A DNA stretch of 16,239 nucleotides from an uncultured Clostridia bacterium (GCA_944389715.1 CALXNI010000012.1:1-16239), one strand, 5' to 3'; shown: positions 6,667-14,082, counted from the first letter of the stretch. Numbers and translations: made by a program. Notes: generated from the letters alone by a model not told the origin.

Positions 6667-7277
6667 TTTTTATCACTTCTTTCATATATTTTAATAAAAT
6701 CATAAAATTTGTTTCTTTTTAGTCCTGTTAGCTCAATTCCTCTTGTTGCCGTTATTTCTCCATTTTTCCATTTTAAATAAACTTCTTCAAAATTATCTGG
6801 TATTTTTACAGAAGGTCTGCCAAATTTTACTTTTTTAGCTTTAGCTATTGCAATACCTTCAGCTTGTCTTTTCCTTATTGTTTGTCGTTCATTTTCTGCC
6901 TTCCAACTCATAATTTCAAAAATAATATTATTTATCATTTTTACTAATGGCTTTATATTTTCATCATTATAATCAATATTAAGGGCTGGTAAGTCTAAAA
7001 CTCGTACATTGATTTCGTTATCGCGAAAATATTGCCATTCTTTTTTTAATTCTTCTTGGTTACGCCCTATACGGTCTAATTCTTTAATAATTAGTGTATC
7101 GCCTTTTTCTAATGATTTTTTCATATATTGATAACCAATTCTTTCAAAATCTTTGCCACTTTGCTTATCTTGATATATGTACTTTTCTTCTATTCCTAAT
7201 TTTTTTAATTCGTCAAGTTGTCGGTCAAGATTTTGGTCTTTACTGCTCACGCGAACATAAGCCACTATTTTTGCCAT
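6663..7277 (-). CDS. Serine resolvase/invertase (small serine recombinase)
   Basis: 204 residues. The N-terminal catalytic domain starts KIVAYVRVSSKDQNLDRQL with nucleophile Ser11 in the Y-x-R-V-S motif; the LIIKELDRIGRNQEEL segment carries the conserved Arg residues. The E-helix/arm region (about 120-150: RQTIRKRQAEGIAIAK) and a C-terminal HTH after FGRP (about 153-200) complete a normal-length resolvase. The ribosome site is GGAGAGG. A cluster of repeats directly upstream (7302-7414) is a good res site. Members of this family on plasmids resolve multimers; inversion is the alternative. It is distinct from the large integrase at the right end. Confidence 0.92.
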   Translation of the reverse strand: MAKIVAYVRVSSKDQNLDRQLDELKKLGIEEKYIYQDKQSGKDFERIGYQYMKKSLEKGDTLIIKELDRIGRNQEELKKEWQYFRDNEINVRVLDLPALNIDYNDENIKPLVKMINNIIFEIMSWKAENERQTIRKRQAEGIAIAKAKKVKFGRPSVKIPDNFEEVYLKWKNGEITATRGIELTGLKRNKFYDFIKIYERSDKK

Positions 7278-7301
7278 CTTATCCTCTCCATTTTATATAC
7301 T

Positions 7302-7414
7302 TTGTTTATAAAAGTGGTACTAACTTTTTAAACATTTATAAAGTATTTTACCCACTTTTATAAACAAGATTTTTATATGTTTTTTAATGTTTATTATTCT
7401 ATACTTTTATAAAC
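7302..7414. repeat. res-like array of inverted repeats upstream of the resolvase
   Basis: TTGTTTATAAAAGTGG (7302-7317) and CCACTTTTATAAACAA (7352-7367) are perfect 16-base inverted copies. ACTTTTATAAAC (7403-7414) is a third copy in the same orientation as the second, and TTTATAAAGT (7335-7344) is a partial fourth. Spacing of about 50 bases between copies fits multiple subsites for a resolvase, and the array covers the probable resolvase promoter. Confidence 0.7.
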
Positions 7415-7416
7415 AG

Positions 7417-7479
7417 TCATTTTTTGCCTCTTCCAGCCATTAAGAAAATTAATATTATTTGTATTATAAATAATGTCAT
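7417..7479 (-). CDS. Possible 20-aa hydrophobic peptide
   Basis: ATG at 7477-7479 with AGAAGG eight bases upstream opens a 20-codon frame, MTLFIIQIILIFLMAGRGKK: one short membrane helix and a basic tail. It lies 23 bases behind the S6-like gene, in the same direction. Such peptides can be small membrane effectors or toxins. With so short a frame in AT-rich DNA, chance is not excluded. Confidence 0.35.
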   Translation of the reverse strand: MTLFIIQIILIFLMAGRGKK

Positions 7480-7502
7480 ATTTTTATACCTTCTTTCGTT
7501 TT

Positions 7503-7787
7503 TTATTTTTTTACAATTATGAACTTTAGTATATCTTCATTTATCCTACAATATCTTTCAATTTCTAAAATATCATCTTTATTTGCTCTTATTATAAATA
7601 TAATGTAATAACCTTCCTTATTTTTTCTTACTTCATATGCTAACCTTTTCTTTCCTAGTTCTTCTATTTCTTTTATTTCGTATTTTGACAAATAATCTTT
7701 TATTGAATTAAAAGCCTTTTTGTATTCTTCCTTTGTAAAAGTTTCCTTCAAAATTTGTACCATTTCATAAATATTTTTCTTTTCCAT
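7503..7787 (-). CDS. Ribosomal protein S6 paralogue
   Basis: 94 residues, the usual S6 length. Matches to the S6 pattern run through the whole protein: YEMVQILKETFTKEEYKKAF in place of the first strand and helix, EIKEIEELGKKRLAYEVRKN (the conserved EE.GKRRLAY.I.K block), EGYYIIFIIRANKDDILEIE, and RINEDILKFIIVKK (R.N...LR.LVV). In the chromosome rpsF is linked to ssb and rpsR; here it stands alone on a mobile element behind a regulated leader. It is probably an extra, divergent copy used by the element, for example as an RNA-binding protein or a replacement ribosomal subunit. Role unknown. Confidence 0.88.
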   Translation of the reverse strand: MEKKNIYEMVQILKETFTKEEYKKAFNSIKDYLSKYEIKEIEELGKKRLAYEVRKNKEGYYIIFIIRANKDDILEIERYCRINEDILKFIIVKK

Positions 7788-7814
7788 TTTCTTTTTCCTC
7801 CTATTTTTAATTTT

Positions 7815-8057
7815 CTAAAAATACATTTTTTCAAGTTGTTTTTTTGTTCCAATTTTAAAGCCCATTTGTTGTATAAATTCTTTTAAATGTCTTGTACTTG
7901 TGGCACTATAAAAACCGTTGATATGTAATTTTCCATTTTTTATTTCTGCAATAACAGTATTGTAACTTTGTAATTTTATAGTGCCTTTTTCTCTTATGAT
8001 TTTTGCCTTGCCATAAAAAGACTTTTGCCTACAATAAATTGGTTGTAATTCTTCCAT
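7815..8057 (-). CDS. Conserved 80-aa mobile-element protein (SATSTRH motif)
   Basis: 80 residues. MEELQPIYCRQKSFYGKAKI, a beta-rich middle (LQSYNTVIAEIKNGKLHING), then FYSATSTRHLKEFIQQMGFK. I recall this layout (QKSFYGKA, L.SY.T.VA, Y.SATT.RH..EFL.Q.GF) from small hypothetical proteins of phages and plasmids in Firmicutes. No activity is known to me. It is the first gene after a long regulated leader, with SD GGAGGG ten bases from the ATG, and the S6 paralogue follows 27 bases later. Confidence 0.75.
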   Translation of the reverse strand: MEELQPIYCRQKSFYGKAKIIREKGTIKLQSYNTVIAEIKNGKLHINGFYSATSTRHLKEFIQQMGFKIGTKKQLEKMYF

Positions 8058-8101
8058 AATAAAAACGCCCTCCTTTCAAAATATTTTTGTTACAAAATAT
8101 C

Positions 8102-8130
8102 TTGAAAAAAGAACGCAAAAATGGTATTAT
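8102..8130 (+). promoter_or_regulatory. Promoter of the antisense RNA
   Basis: -35 TTGAAA (8102-8107) and -10 TATTAT (8125-8130) with 17-base spacing. The -35 lies within arm 2 of the leader's inverted repeats. Confidence 0.6.
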
Positions 8131-8136
8131 TAATAA

Positions 8137-8226
8137 GAAGTATCTTTCAAGATATTTCGATTTCGTGCTTTCGCGATGTAATTTTCTAGTTTGCCGACTA
8201 CTATTACATCGTGAAAGTTTTTTATT
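8137..8226 (+). ncRNA. Antisense RNA opposite the leader of the S6-paralogue operon
   Basis: Transcription from 8102-8130 would start near 8137 and stop at the terminator ending near 8226, giving about 90 nt wholly antisense to the leader. It covers arm 1 of the alternative hairpins, so pairing would free arm 2 to form the SD-proximal hairpin. This is the logic of countertranscript RNAs in Gram-positive plasmids (pT181, pIP501). The large hairpin has a small inner stem TAGT/ACTA with loop TTGCCG; UUUG just before it fits a YUNR U-turn motif used for kissing initiation. Confidence 0.6.
8168..8226 (+). terminator. Terminator hairpin of the antisense RNA
   Basis: CTTTCGCGATGTAAT (8168-8182) pairs with ATTACATCGTGAAAG (8203-8217), 15 bp including one G-U pair, then TTTTTTA. 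On the minus strand the same position is an A-C mismatch, so the structure is better on the plus strand. Confidence 0.75.
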
Positions 8227-8248
8227 TTGTTCTTTTAGAACTATATAA

Positions 8249-8277
8249 ATGTTACCATATTTATATAAAAATGTCAA
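8249..8277 (-). promoter_or_regulatory. Promoter of the S6-paralogue operon
   Basis: On the minus strand, consensus -35 TTGACA (8277-8272), 17 bases, -10 TAACAT (8254-8249). It predicts a leader of about 185 bases. Confidence 0.65.
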
Positions 8278-8280
8278 TAC

Positions 8281-9557
8281 TTAGAATTTATCTTTCTCTT
8301 ACTCCCCCAACGGTTACACCCATTTGTAACTCGCATATTTTTACAATTTTTTAACTCTATATTATATCGCAAATTTTCGTTTATCCAGCAAATTTTAAAA
8401 TAAAAAAATTTATTTTTTAATGTTATACATTTTAAATTAATATATATGCTTACAATTACAATATAATATTGCTTACTCCTTGCTCCTAGTAAAACTAAAT
8501 AATAAATACCTTAGTTTCAATTTTTTATAACTTACTTAGAGGAACAATAAAGTTTTAACCTGTTTTTATTACTAAAAAGCTAAAACTTCGTTCTCATTAT
8601 TCTATTTTTCTTTAAAATAAACATTTATTATATTTGTACTTGTATATTTATCTGTATGTCAAATATTTATATATTTATATTATTAAATAATTATACATTT
8701 CTCTGTTCATATATTATATATTTTTTTAGCCATAAAAAAAATTATTTAAATTAAAAAACTTTATATTTTTTAGTTCATTAATTACAAAAATCCATAAGAA
8801 TTCTTTTTAAATACTATATAAAGACTAGAACCTTGATTTTATCAATTTGGCAATTCATTGTATTGTATATGTTTGCTTTTTATTCCTTTTGTCCTTTTTA
8901 CTAAATACCTAAAAAATATTCATTATTTTATGCAAAAAAAATTATTATAAACAATAAAAAATGAAACTATAAGCATTTTATTACAAATTTTAAAAAGAGT
9001 AGATAACTTAGAAATTACTTAATTCTATCAATTATACTATTATTCTATTATTCTATTATTCTATTGTTCTATTGTACTTTTATAATTTTAGATATAGAAA
9101 ATTTTAGTTTTACTTTTATTTTACTATTTAAAGTTTATTTGAATATACGTTGTTTTCTTTTTATTTGCATCTTTCTTTTATCTTTTAAATATTAAAACTT
9201 CATTATTGTAGTGTTTAAAACTTAAATACTATATGTGTTAATTAATTCTAGTAGTGTTTGTTTTTTACTGCTTTCTTTTCATTTATTAATGTCTATACCA
9301 AATATGTATTAATCTTTTACTTGATTAATTATTTTACTGTTTTTTATAAAATATGATTATTATGATTTCTTTTACCATTTCTTCTATTAATATAAAAATA
9401 CTTATTTCCAATAATAAAACTAATATATTTTTTGTCTTTTTCGTCATTTTTCTTTACATGTATATTTTCTTTTACTATTTTTATACTAGACATACTTTTT
9501 ATAGATTTAAAAAATCCATTTTTCAACTTTTCTAAAATTCAAAATTTTCAAATTTAA
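8281..9557. other. Long AT-rich gene-free stretch, candidate origin region
   Basis: I find no reading frame with a convincing ribosome site. Notable contents: a GC-richer island at 8303-8334 with inverted repeat GTTACA/TGTAAC (8313-8330); a minus-strand TATAAT at 8366-8361; an 8-bp inverted repeat AAGTTTTA/TAAAACTT around 8550-8589; and five tandem octamers at 9037-9076. It lies between two leftward operons. Extreme AT-richness and repeats would suit a replication origin, which is inference. Confidence 0.4.
9037..9076. repeat. Five tandem 8-bp repeats
   Basis: CTATTATT three times, then CTATTGTT and CTATTGTA, without gaps. They could be iteron-like binding sites or a simple repeat. Confidence 0.8.
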
Positions 9558-9580
9558 AAAACTAGGGTGACACCTAGTTT
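9558..9580 (-). terminator. Terminator of the primase/helicase operon
   Basis: On the minus strand, AAACTAGG (9580-9573) pairs with CCTAGTTT (9566-9559), loop of six, then TTTTAAA. It overlaps the helicase stop codon. Confidence 0.75.
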
Positions 9581-11144
9581 ATAAATCTTTTTCATAAATT
9601 ATTGTTTCATCACTATTCTTTTCTTCAATCTCATCTTGATTGTTGCTATCTACTATTGTGCTAATATCTTGTATCATTTCTGCTTGTTCGGCTGGAAATC
9701 CACTAAATAAGTGAACTGTACAATCATTTCTTAAAAGTCTTGCTCTGCCTACCGCCTGTTCTATTTCTGATTGTAAAAAATAATTAATTATTTTTTGATA
9801 ATTCTTATTAGAATATGTTGTAATCTTAAATGAATACATATCATTTTCAATTCTTCTATATTTAGGTCTTTCTTCTGTTATAACTTCTCCATATAGTCGA
9901 TATAAGAAAAATTTATATACAATGTCATTAATGTAGGGTAAACCTACTATTACAATATCCTTTCCCTCTAATAGATTTAAACCTTCAACAGCACCAAAAT
10001 TTAATTCATTACCTTTACAAAATTTTTTAAATGTAATTAAAGGATGTCCAAAATATTTCCTTCTTATCTCTTCTAATAGTTCTGGTGAATTTTCTAAACA
10101 CGTTCTGCTATATGAATATGTACAATCTTGAAAAAGTTTTCCTTTATATTTATCATGTGTAATTTCTATATATTCAATATCTCTAAACTCAAAATATTTT
10201 TCGTAAAATTCCTTTTCTAATGTAGCTGATAAAATAATTGTATCCATATAAGGAAATTCTCTACAAATTAAGCAATGTACGTCATCGTCCTCATTATATT
10301 CCACGATATTCATTTTTTCTTTATTAGTATTATATTTATAAAAAGCACTAATAGAAAGAACATCAAATATATTGTAAATCTCTTCTTTGCTCTGTGTTAT
10401 TTCTTTTTCTATATCTTCTATCCTATCTTTACTCATAAAAGTTTTATCAATTGAATTTACCGTTTGCATTTTCTTATAAGGAGCTTTTAATATAGTATCC
10501 AATTTTTCTTTTAATTCTTTATGATAAACCTTTTTTAAACATTTACAAGTTCTTTTTAATTTCTTCATATTAAAAGTTCTTGTTTTTATACATTCTCTTA
10601 AAATATCTTCATCTATAATCAACGTGTGAGTATAGACTAAACACCAATGAAGATTAAAAATTCTTGCCCAAGTAGTTACAATGTTACCCTCGTAATGATT
10701 TATAAATTCATTTTCTTCTAAATAAAATGATATGTTATCTATATCTTCTTCTATTTTTTCTATTTCTTTTTCATCAAATTCGTCTTCTTTTTTATCTTTT
10801 AATCTTTTTATTGATTTCTCCAAAAATTCTTTTCTTGTTTTAAAAGCTCCTATCTCCATTAAATAATCAGCTTTTTCTCTTGTTTCTTTATCATGAATTA
10901 CCTTTAATTCTGGTGTTTGAAAAATATCTTCAACCCCTAATTCTTTTAGTTGGTTATACACTTGATTTTTTAATCTATTTGTTGGAACTGCAATAATTAC
11001 CTTAGTTTTCTTTGCATTTATTATGCTTTCTGCATATGCTGTTGTTTTTCCTAACGAAGTTTGAGCTTTAATTAAAAACATTTTATGTTCTTGACATTGG
11101 TGATTTAAATATTTTTCATAATTTTCTTCATTCGCTTCTATCAA
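9579..11144 (-). CDS. SF2 superfamily helicase of the replication module
   Basis: 521 residues. Motif I is KAQTSLGKTTAY (Lys33-Thr34), degenerate at the first Gly of Walker A. Motif Ia follows as VIIAVPTNRLKNQ; motif II is LIIDED (175-180); motif III is ILSATLE (304-310); motif VI is QAVGRARLL (463-471). These in order define a DEAD/DEAH-like SF2 ATPase, probably unwinding DNA for element replication. The insert between motifs I and II is highly charged and coiled-coil-like. The start is TTG at 11142-11144, directly after the upstream TAA, with AGGTGGTG as ribosome site. The acidic tail after motif VI is not conserved. Confidence 0.85.
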   Translation of the reverse strand: MIEANEENYEKYLNHQCQEHKMFLIKAQTSLGKTTAYAESIINAKKTKVIIAVPTNRLKNQVYNQLKELGVEDIFQTPELKVIHDKETREKADYLMEIGAFKTRKEFLEKSIKRLKDKKEDEFDEKEIEKIEEDIDNISFYLEENEFINHYEGNIVTTWARIFNLHWCLVYTHTLIIDEDILRECIKTRTFNMKKLKRTCKCLKKVYHKELKEKLDTILKAPYKKMQTVNSIDKTFMSKDRIEDIEKEITQSKEEIYNIFDVLSISAFYKYNTNKEKMNIVEYNEDDDVHCLICREFPYMDTIILSATLEKEFYEKYFEFRDIEYIEITHDKYKGKLFQDCTYSYSRTCLENSPELLEEIRRKYFGHPLITFKKFCKGNELNFGAVEGLNLLEGKDIVIVGLPYINDIVYKFFLYRLYGEVITEERPKYRRIENDMYSFKITTYSNKNYQKIINYFLQSEIEQAVGRARLLRNDCTVHLFSGFPAEQAEMIQDISTIVDSNNQDEIEEKNSDETIIYEKDL

Positions 11145-11690
11145 TTAGTACACCACCTTTTTAATTTCGTTTACCAATATTTTGTATCCTTCTTTTTTAT
11201 CTAAATAATTATCATTATTATTTAATTCATATATATTATTTCCTGGAGCAACTGTATTTTTTAAATTTTTATAGTGTTTACATTTACTAGCAAAAACACA
11301 AAATTTTTCACAATTCATAGGTGCATAATTGCACTTTTTACTGTAATTTATTTCCCTTTTCCATTTTTCTTGTTTTTCTGTACTATATAAATCTTTATAT
11401 TTTCCTATTGTTTCTAAAATTCTCTTTTCTCCTCCATCTATATATATAAGATTTAAACTTAATCCAAAAATTTCATTATGATGTAGTTTTCTTTCACCTT
11501 CTAAAAAAACTCTTAATAATTCGCATTTTTGTTTTACATCGCTCCAACTATTTATTTTTACTCTTTTTATCTTTTTAGTCTTTGTGTTGATAGTATTGTA
11601 TATTTTTTTAGTCTTGTATTTATTCTGCTTTTCATTATTATTTTCGATTTTTTCATTCTCTTTTTGTTTTTCTTTAATACTTTTTGACAT
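11145..11690 (-). CDS. Four-cysteine protein between primase and helicase (primase-associated)
   Basis: 181 residues. A Lys/Asn/Glu-rich disordered N-terminus (1-45) precedes a helical block, LRVFLEGERKLHHNEIFGLS and LNLIYIDGGEKRILETI. Then comes a metal-site-like set C120-x6-C127-x3-C131-x6-C137 (CNYAPMNCEKFCVFASKCKH). The pattern of a helical LH-type segment with GGEK followed by four cysteines resembles the region after the polymerase domain in element-encoded AEP primases, so I take it as the primase accessory/zinc or Fe-S domain encoded as a separate gene. It is 28 bases downstream of the primase gene and directly abuts the helicase. Confidence 0.65.
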   Translation of the reverse strand: MSKSIKEKQKENEKIENNNEKQNKYKTKKIYNTINTKTKKIKRVKINSWSDVKQKCELLRVFLEGERKLHHNEIFGLSLNLIYIDGGEKRILETIGKYKDLYSTEKQEKWKREINYSKKCNYAPMNCEKFCVFASKCKHYKNLKNTVAPGNNIYELNNNDNYLDKKEGYKILVNEIKKVVY

Positions 11691-11718
11691 ACATATTTCA
11701 TAAAATTCTTGTTCATCT

Positions 11719-12894
11719 TTATTTACGAATTTGCCGATTTACTATAATATAATAATATAATGTTTCGCCGTTTTCGTATATATCTTCAGTTCCAAAAACT
11801 TTTTTACATGTACACCCCTTCACACAAAAATGATATTCTGGATATATATCTTTATTATATGTCTCAAGTTGCTCTTTTTTTAATTCTTCTAATTGTTTTT
11901 TAGATAATGTTACTTTTCTAACATGAAAAATACCATTTAATAAATTAATACCTGTTTTTTCTGAATAATCTTTCATCTTTTTTGAAAAATTTGAACTATC
12001 TTTTTCTTTTAAATATTTCTCAAATGCTCTAAAATATTTATCTATTTCTATTGATTTTCCAAAAAGATGGCTTTTTTCTTCTATTAGCGTATTACTTCCA
12101 TGAAATTGCCTATTTACATTTGTACAATTATTATCAAAATATTCTGGAAACATTGCTTGTAAAAGAATTAAAATTGCTTGTGCTATGTCCCAAGAAAAAA
12201 TCGGTACAGTTGTTTTAAATATTAGTCTAAATCTTTCACCTTTTTCTGGGTCTGAAAAAGTTTTATATGCAAAAAGTACATTTAAGTCTAAATCTTTTAT
12301 TCTTGCCCTAACTTCTTTGTACATTTCTCCATAAGTTGGCGTAATGTCATTTCCTTTTTTGTCTTGCTTTTTATCTACATCTAAGCCAAATGTAGACATT
12401 AGAATAAAATAATCTTTCGTATTTCTTACATTATTTTTTGCACTTTCTATTTCATGATGCCATCTAAAATTTGTTTCTATGTTTTGAATTTCACAATATT
12501 CCGTGCCTATTGCTTGTTCATACAATATTTTCCATACCAAGCAACTTTCATCTAATCTTTGTAAATCTTCACATTTTCCATACGCTTGTTTAAAGTAATT
12601 TAAGTCTAAAAATACACAGCCACAAAATGTTTTCCCTTTTTTTGCTACTTGATTTATAAATTCTGGAACACTAAACATTGTGTTGAATAATCTTAATCCC
12701 TTTGTTATTTCTCCATCTTTCCCAATTGGTTTGCTAAATCTTGCCTCTGGAAAAATAGAAACATACACTACATTATCTTGAATTATATTTGACTGTCTAA
12801 TCGGCATTTCATACAATTTTAAAATCTCTTTTTCCCTTTTTTTCTTTCTTTTTATCTGTACTTTTAATTCATCCATGATTCCCATTTTATTCAC
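11719..12894 (-). CDS. Archaeo-eukaryotic primase-like replication protein
   Basis: 391 residues. A basic N-terminus is followed by a domain with FGLDVD (169-174), fitting the DxD metal motif of AEP primases/primase-polymerases; KTFSDPEKGERFRLIFKTTV (211-230), where the family has a strand pair ending in RFRLVF; and NRQFHGSN (261-268), like the conserved R-x-(F/Y)-(H/Y)-G motif. The C-terminus has C357-x3-C361-x-C363. Together with the four-cysteine protein and helicase it forms a split primase-helicase module. GTG (12894) has GGAGG only four bases ahead; the ATG at 12885-12883 is an alternative start. Motif assignment is by eye; residue roles are inferred. Confidence 0.7.
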   Translation of the reverse strand: MNKMGIMDELKVQIKRKKKREKEILKLYEMPIRQSNIIQDNVVYVSIFPEARFSKPIGKDGEITKGLRLFNTMFSVPEFINQVAKKGKTFCGCVFLDLNYFKQAYGKCEDLQRLDESCLVWKILYEQAIGTEYCEIQNIETNFRWHHEIESAKNNVRNTKDYFILMSTFGLDVDKKQDKKGNDITPTYGEMYKEVRARIKDLDLNVLFAYKTFSDPEKGERFRLIFKTTVPIFSWDIAQAILILLQAMFPEYFDNNCTNVNRQFHGSNTLIEEKSHLFGKSIEIDKYFRAFEKYLKEKDSSNFSKKMKDYSEKTGINLLNGIFHVRKVTLSKKQLEELKKEQLETYNKDIYPEYHFCVKGCTCKKVFGTEDIYENGETLYYYIIVNRQIRK

Positions 12895-12985
12895 TATTCC
12901 TCCTTTTTACTCTTTCTGGCTTATTAGCTTACTATATGCATATTATAATATTTTTTATATGGCTTTTCGTTTCGATAAATTATAT

Positions 12986-13016
12986 TTTTTTCTATTTTTC
13001 GTAAAAATAGAAAAAA
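12986..13016. repeat. Perfect 14-bp AT hairpin upstream of the primase operon
   Basis: TTTTTTCTATTTTT (12986-12999) and AAAAATAGAAAAAA (13003-13016) are perfect inverted copies around CGT. The centre TTTTTCGTAAAAA recurs inverted at 14102-14114, upstream of the next leftward gene. Confidence 0.7.
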
Positions 13017-13036
13017 CCCCTAATTAATAGGAGTTT
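13011..13036 (-). terminator. Terminator of the 330-aa gene
   Basis: On the minus strand, AAACTCCT (13036-13029) pairs with AGGGGTTT (13021-13014), one U-G pair, followed by TTTC. It lies seven bases beyond the stop codon. Confidence 0.7.
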
Positions 13037-13042
13037 ATTTTT

Positions 13043-14035
13043 TTATCTTCCATATAAACCATTACTATATTTCTTAATTTTCGCTATCATTTGTTTATAT
13101 TCTCTTGTGTGCTCAATTTTATTTTCATAATCATTTCTTTTTTCTATATTTTTCTTTAATTTTTTAACTTGTACATATGTATTTTTTGCTTTTATTAATT
13201 CTTCTATTCCTTTTCTATCAGACTCTTTATCTTTTTTGCAACCTTCTAGTTCTTTTTTGCACTCTTGTTCTATTTCTAGTACATACCTATAGCTTTCTTT
13301 TTTTCTATTTTCCCAGTCTTGCATTACCTCATTAAGTTCATTTTCTTTTTCTCTAATATATTCTATAAGTTCATTTTCCTCAAATTTCTGTAAGATATTT
13401 TTTAAAGTTTCTAAAGAAATGTAATACATTCCATAAATTTTAGGATTTATTTGCATTAAATTACTTGGAAACCCTAAATCATATAACATTTTTATTTGTT
13501 CATCTATTGAAATGTTATGAAATATACTTTTCATTTTTAGAAATATGCATTTTCCCTCAAAATTACATTTTTCATTATTTTCTTTAGAACATCTTGTATG
13601 AAAAGCAAAACTATATAATCCTAAATCTCCAAAATCATTTTCCAATTCTTTTAAATGTTCTTTATCAATTGCTTTTTTAGGCTTTATTCCATAAAAATCA
13701 AACAATTTAATAATATTATAATCTTCTTTAATAATATTCAATGCCTTAAAGGCACTAAATAATAAGAAATAGTTAGTAATTTTTTGATTATTAGCAATTT
13801 TTTTTAATTCTGTTATAGTTGCAACTCTACTATTTCTTACTTTATCCTTTTCATCAGTATTATTTTCTTTACATGTATATCTTCTTGCTTTTCCAAAAAC
13901 TTCTTCTTCCAACTCTCTCATACATATTGATAAATCTTCATTATTTTTTATTGTCCCTATATGTTTCGCATATTTTATTTGTATTTCTAGTTCTTCTCCT
14001 ATTGTTTCTGGATATTTATAAAATAATTTTTCCAT
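13043..14035 (-). CDS. Coiled-coil protein with a cysteine cluster, function unknown
   Basis: 330 residues from ATG 14033-14035, which has GGAGGGG six bases upstream. A frame-extending TTG at 14050 lies inside that ribosome site and is not a credible start. The N-terminal half is helical and acidic; a cluster C149-x7-C157-x5-C163 (TRCSKENNEKCNFEGKCIFL) may bind a metal. Residues about 225-320 are a long charged coiled coil. It is the first gene of the leftward replication side, before the primase. I do not recognise the family. A replication accessory or partition-related role is possible from position only. Confidence 0.7.
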   Translation of the reverse strand: MEKLFYKYPETIGEELEIQIKYAKHIGTIKNNEDLSICMRELEEEVFGKARRYTCKENNTDEKDKVRNSRVATITELKKIANNQKITNYFLLFSAFKALNIIKEDYNIIKLFDFYGIKPKKAIDKEHLKELENDFGDLGLYSFAFHTRCSKENNEKCNFEGKCIFLKMKSIFHNISIDEQIKMLYDLGFPSNLMQINPKIYGMYYISLETLKNILQKFEENELIEYIREKENELNEVMQDWENRKKESYRYVLEIEQECKKELEGCKKDKESDRKGIEELIKAKNTYVQVKKLKKNIEKRNDYENKIEHTREYKQMIAKIKKYSNGLYGR

Positions 14036-14073
14036 ATTTTGCCCCTCCAAATTTAATTTATTATATCTTACCT

Positions 14074-14082
14074 TTGTTATTA
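14074..14082 (-). promoter_or_regulatory. Extended -10 promoter of the 330-aa gene
   Basis: On the minus strand TGATATAAT is a consensus extended -10 element; the -35 region is poor. It lies about 40 bases before the start codon. Confidence 0.45.

Larger units (their letters stand above)
8058..8242 (-). promoter_or_regulatory. Structured 5' leader with alternative hairpins (attenuator-like)
   Basis: The mRNA starting near 8242 carries three related segments: arm 1 AAATATCTTGAAA (8157-8145), arm 2 TTTCAAGATATTT (8107-8095) and arm 3 AAATATTTTGAAA (8086-8074). Arm 2 can pair perfectly with arm 1, or with arm 3 (14 bp when extended, one G-U pair, 6-base loop). The 2:3 hairpin abuts the SD sequence GGAGGG, so it should reduce ribosome access; the 1:2 hairpin would leave it open. 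The only difference between arms 1 and 3 gives a G-U pair on this strand but a mismatch on the other, supporting function in the minus-strand RNA. Confidence 0.65.

Noticed and set aside
8029..8277. 82-codon minus-strand frame over the S6-operon leader
   Set aside because: It covers the structured leader, its start lies upstream of the mapped promoter, and it lacks a ribosome site; it overlaps a better gene.
8288..8323. 11-codon frame MGVTVGGVRER in the GC-richer island
   Set aside because: It has a real start and stop and lies behind a TATAAT, but is too short and has no good ribosome site, so I do not call it.
9037..9076. CRISPR array
   Set aside because: The tandem octamers have no spacers and there are no cas genes anywhere in the window.
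9344..9526. 60-codon frames on both strands
   Set aside because: Lys/Ile/Asn-rich translations with no ribosome site in very AT-rich DNA; neither looks like a gene.
14036..14050. TTG start for the 335-residue version of the coiled-coil protein
   Set aside because: The TTG lies in the GGAGGGG ribosome site that serves the ATG at 14035.
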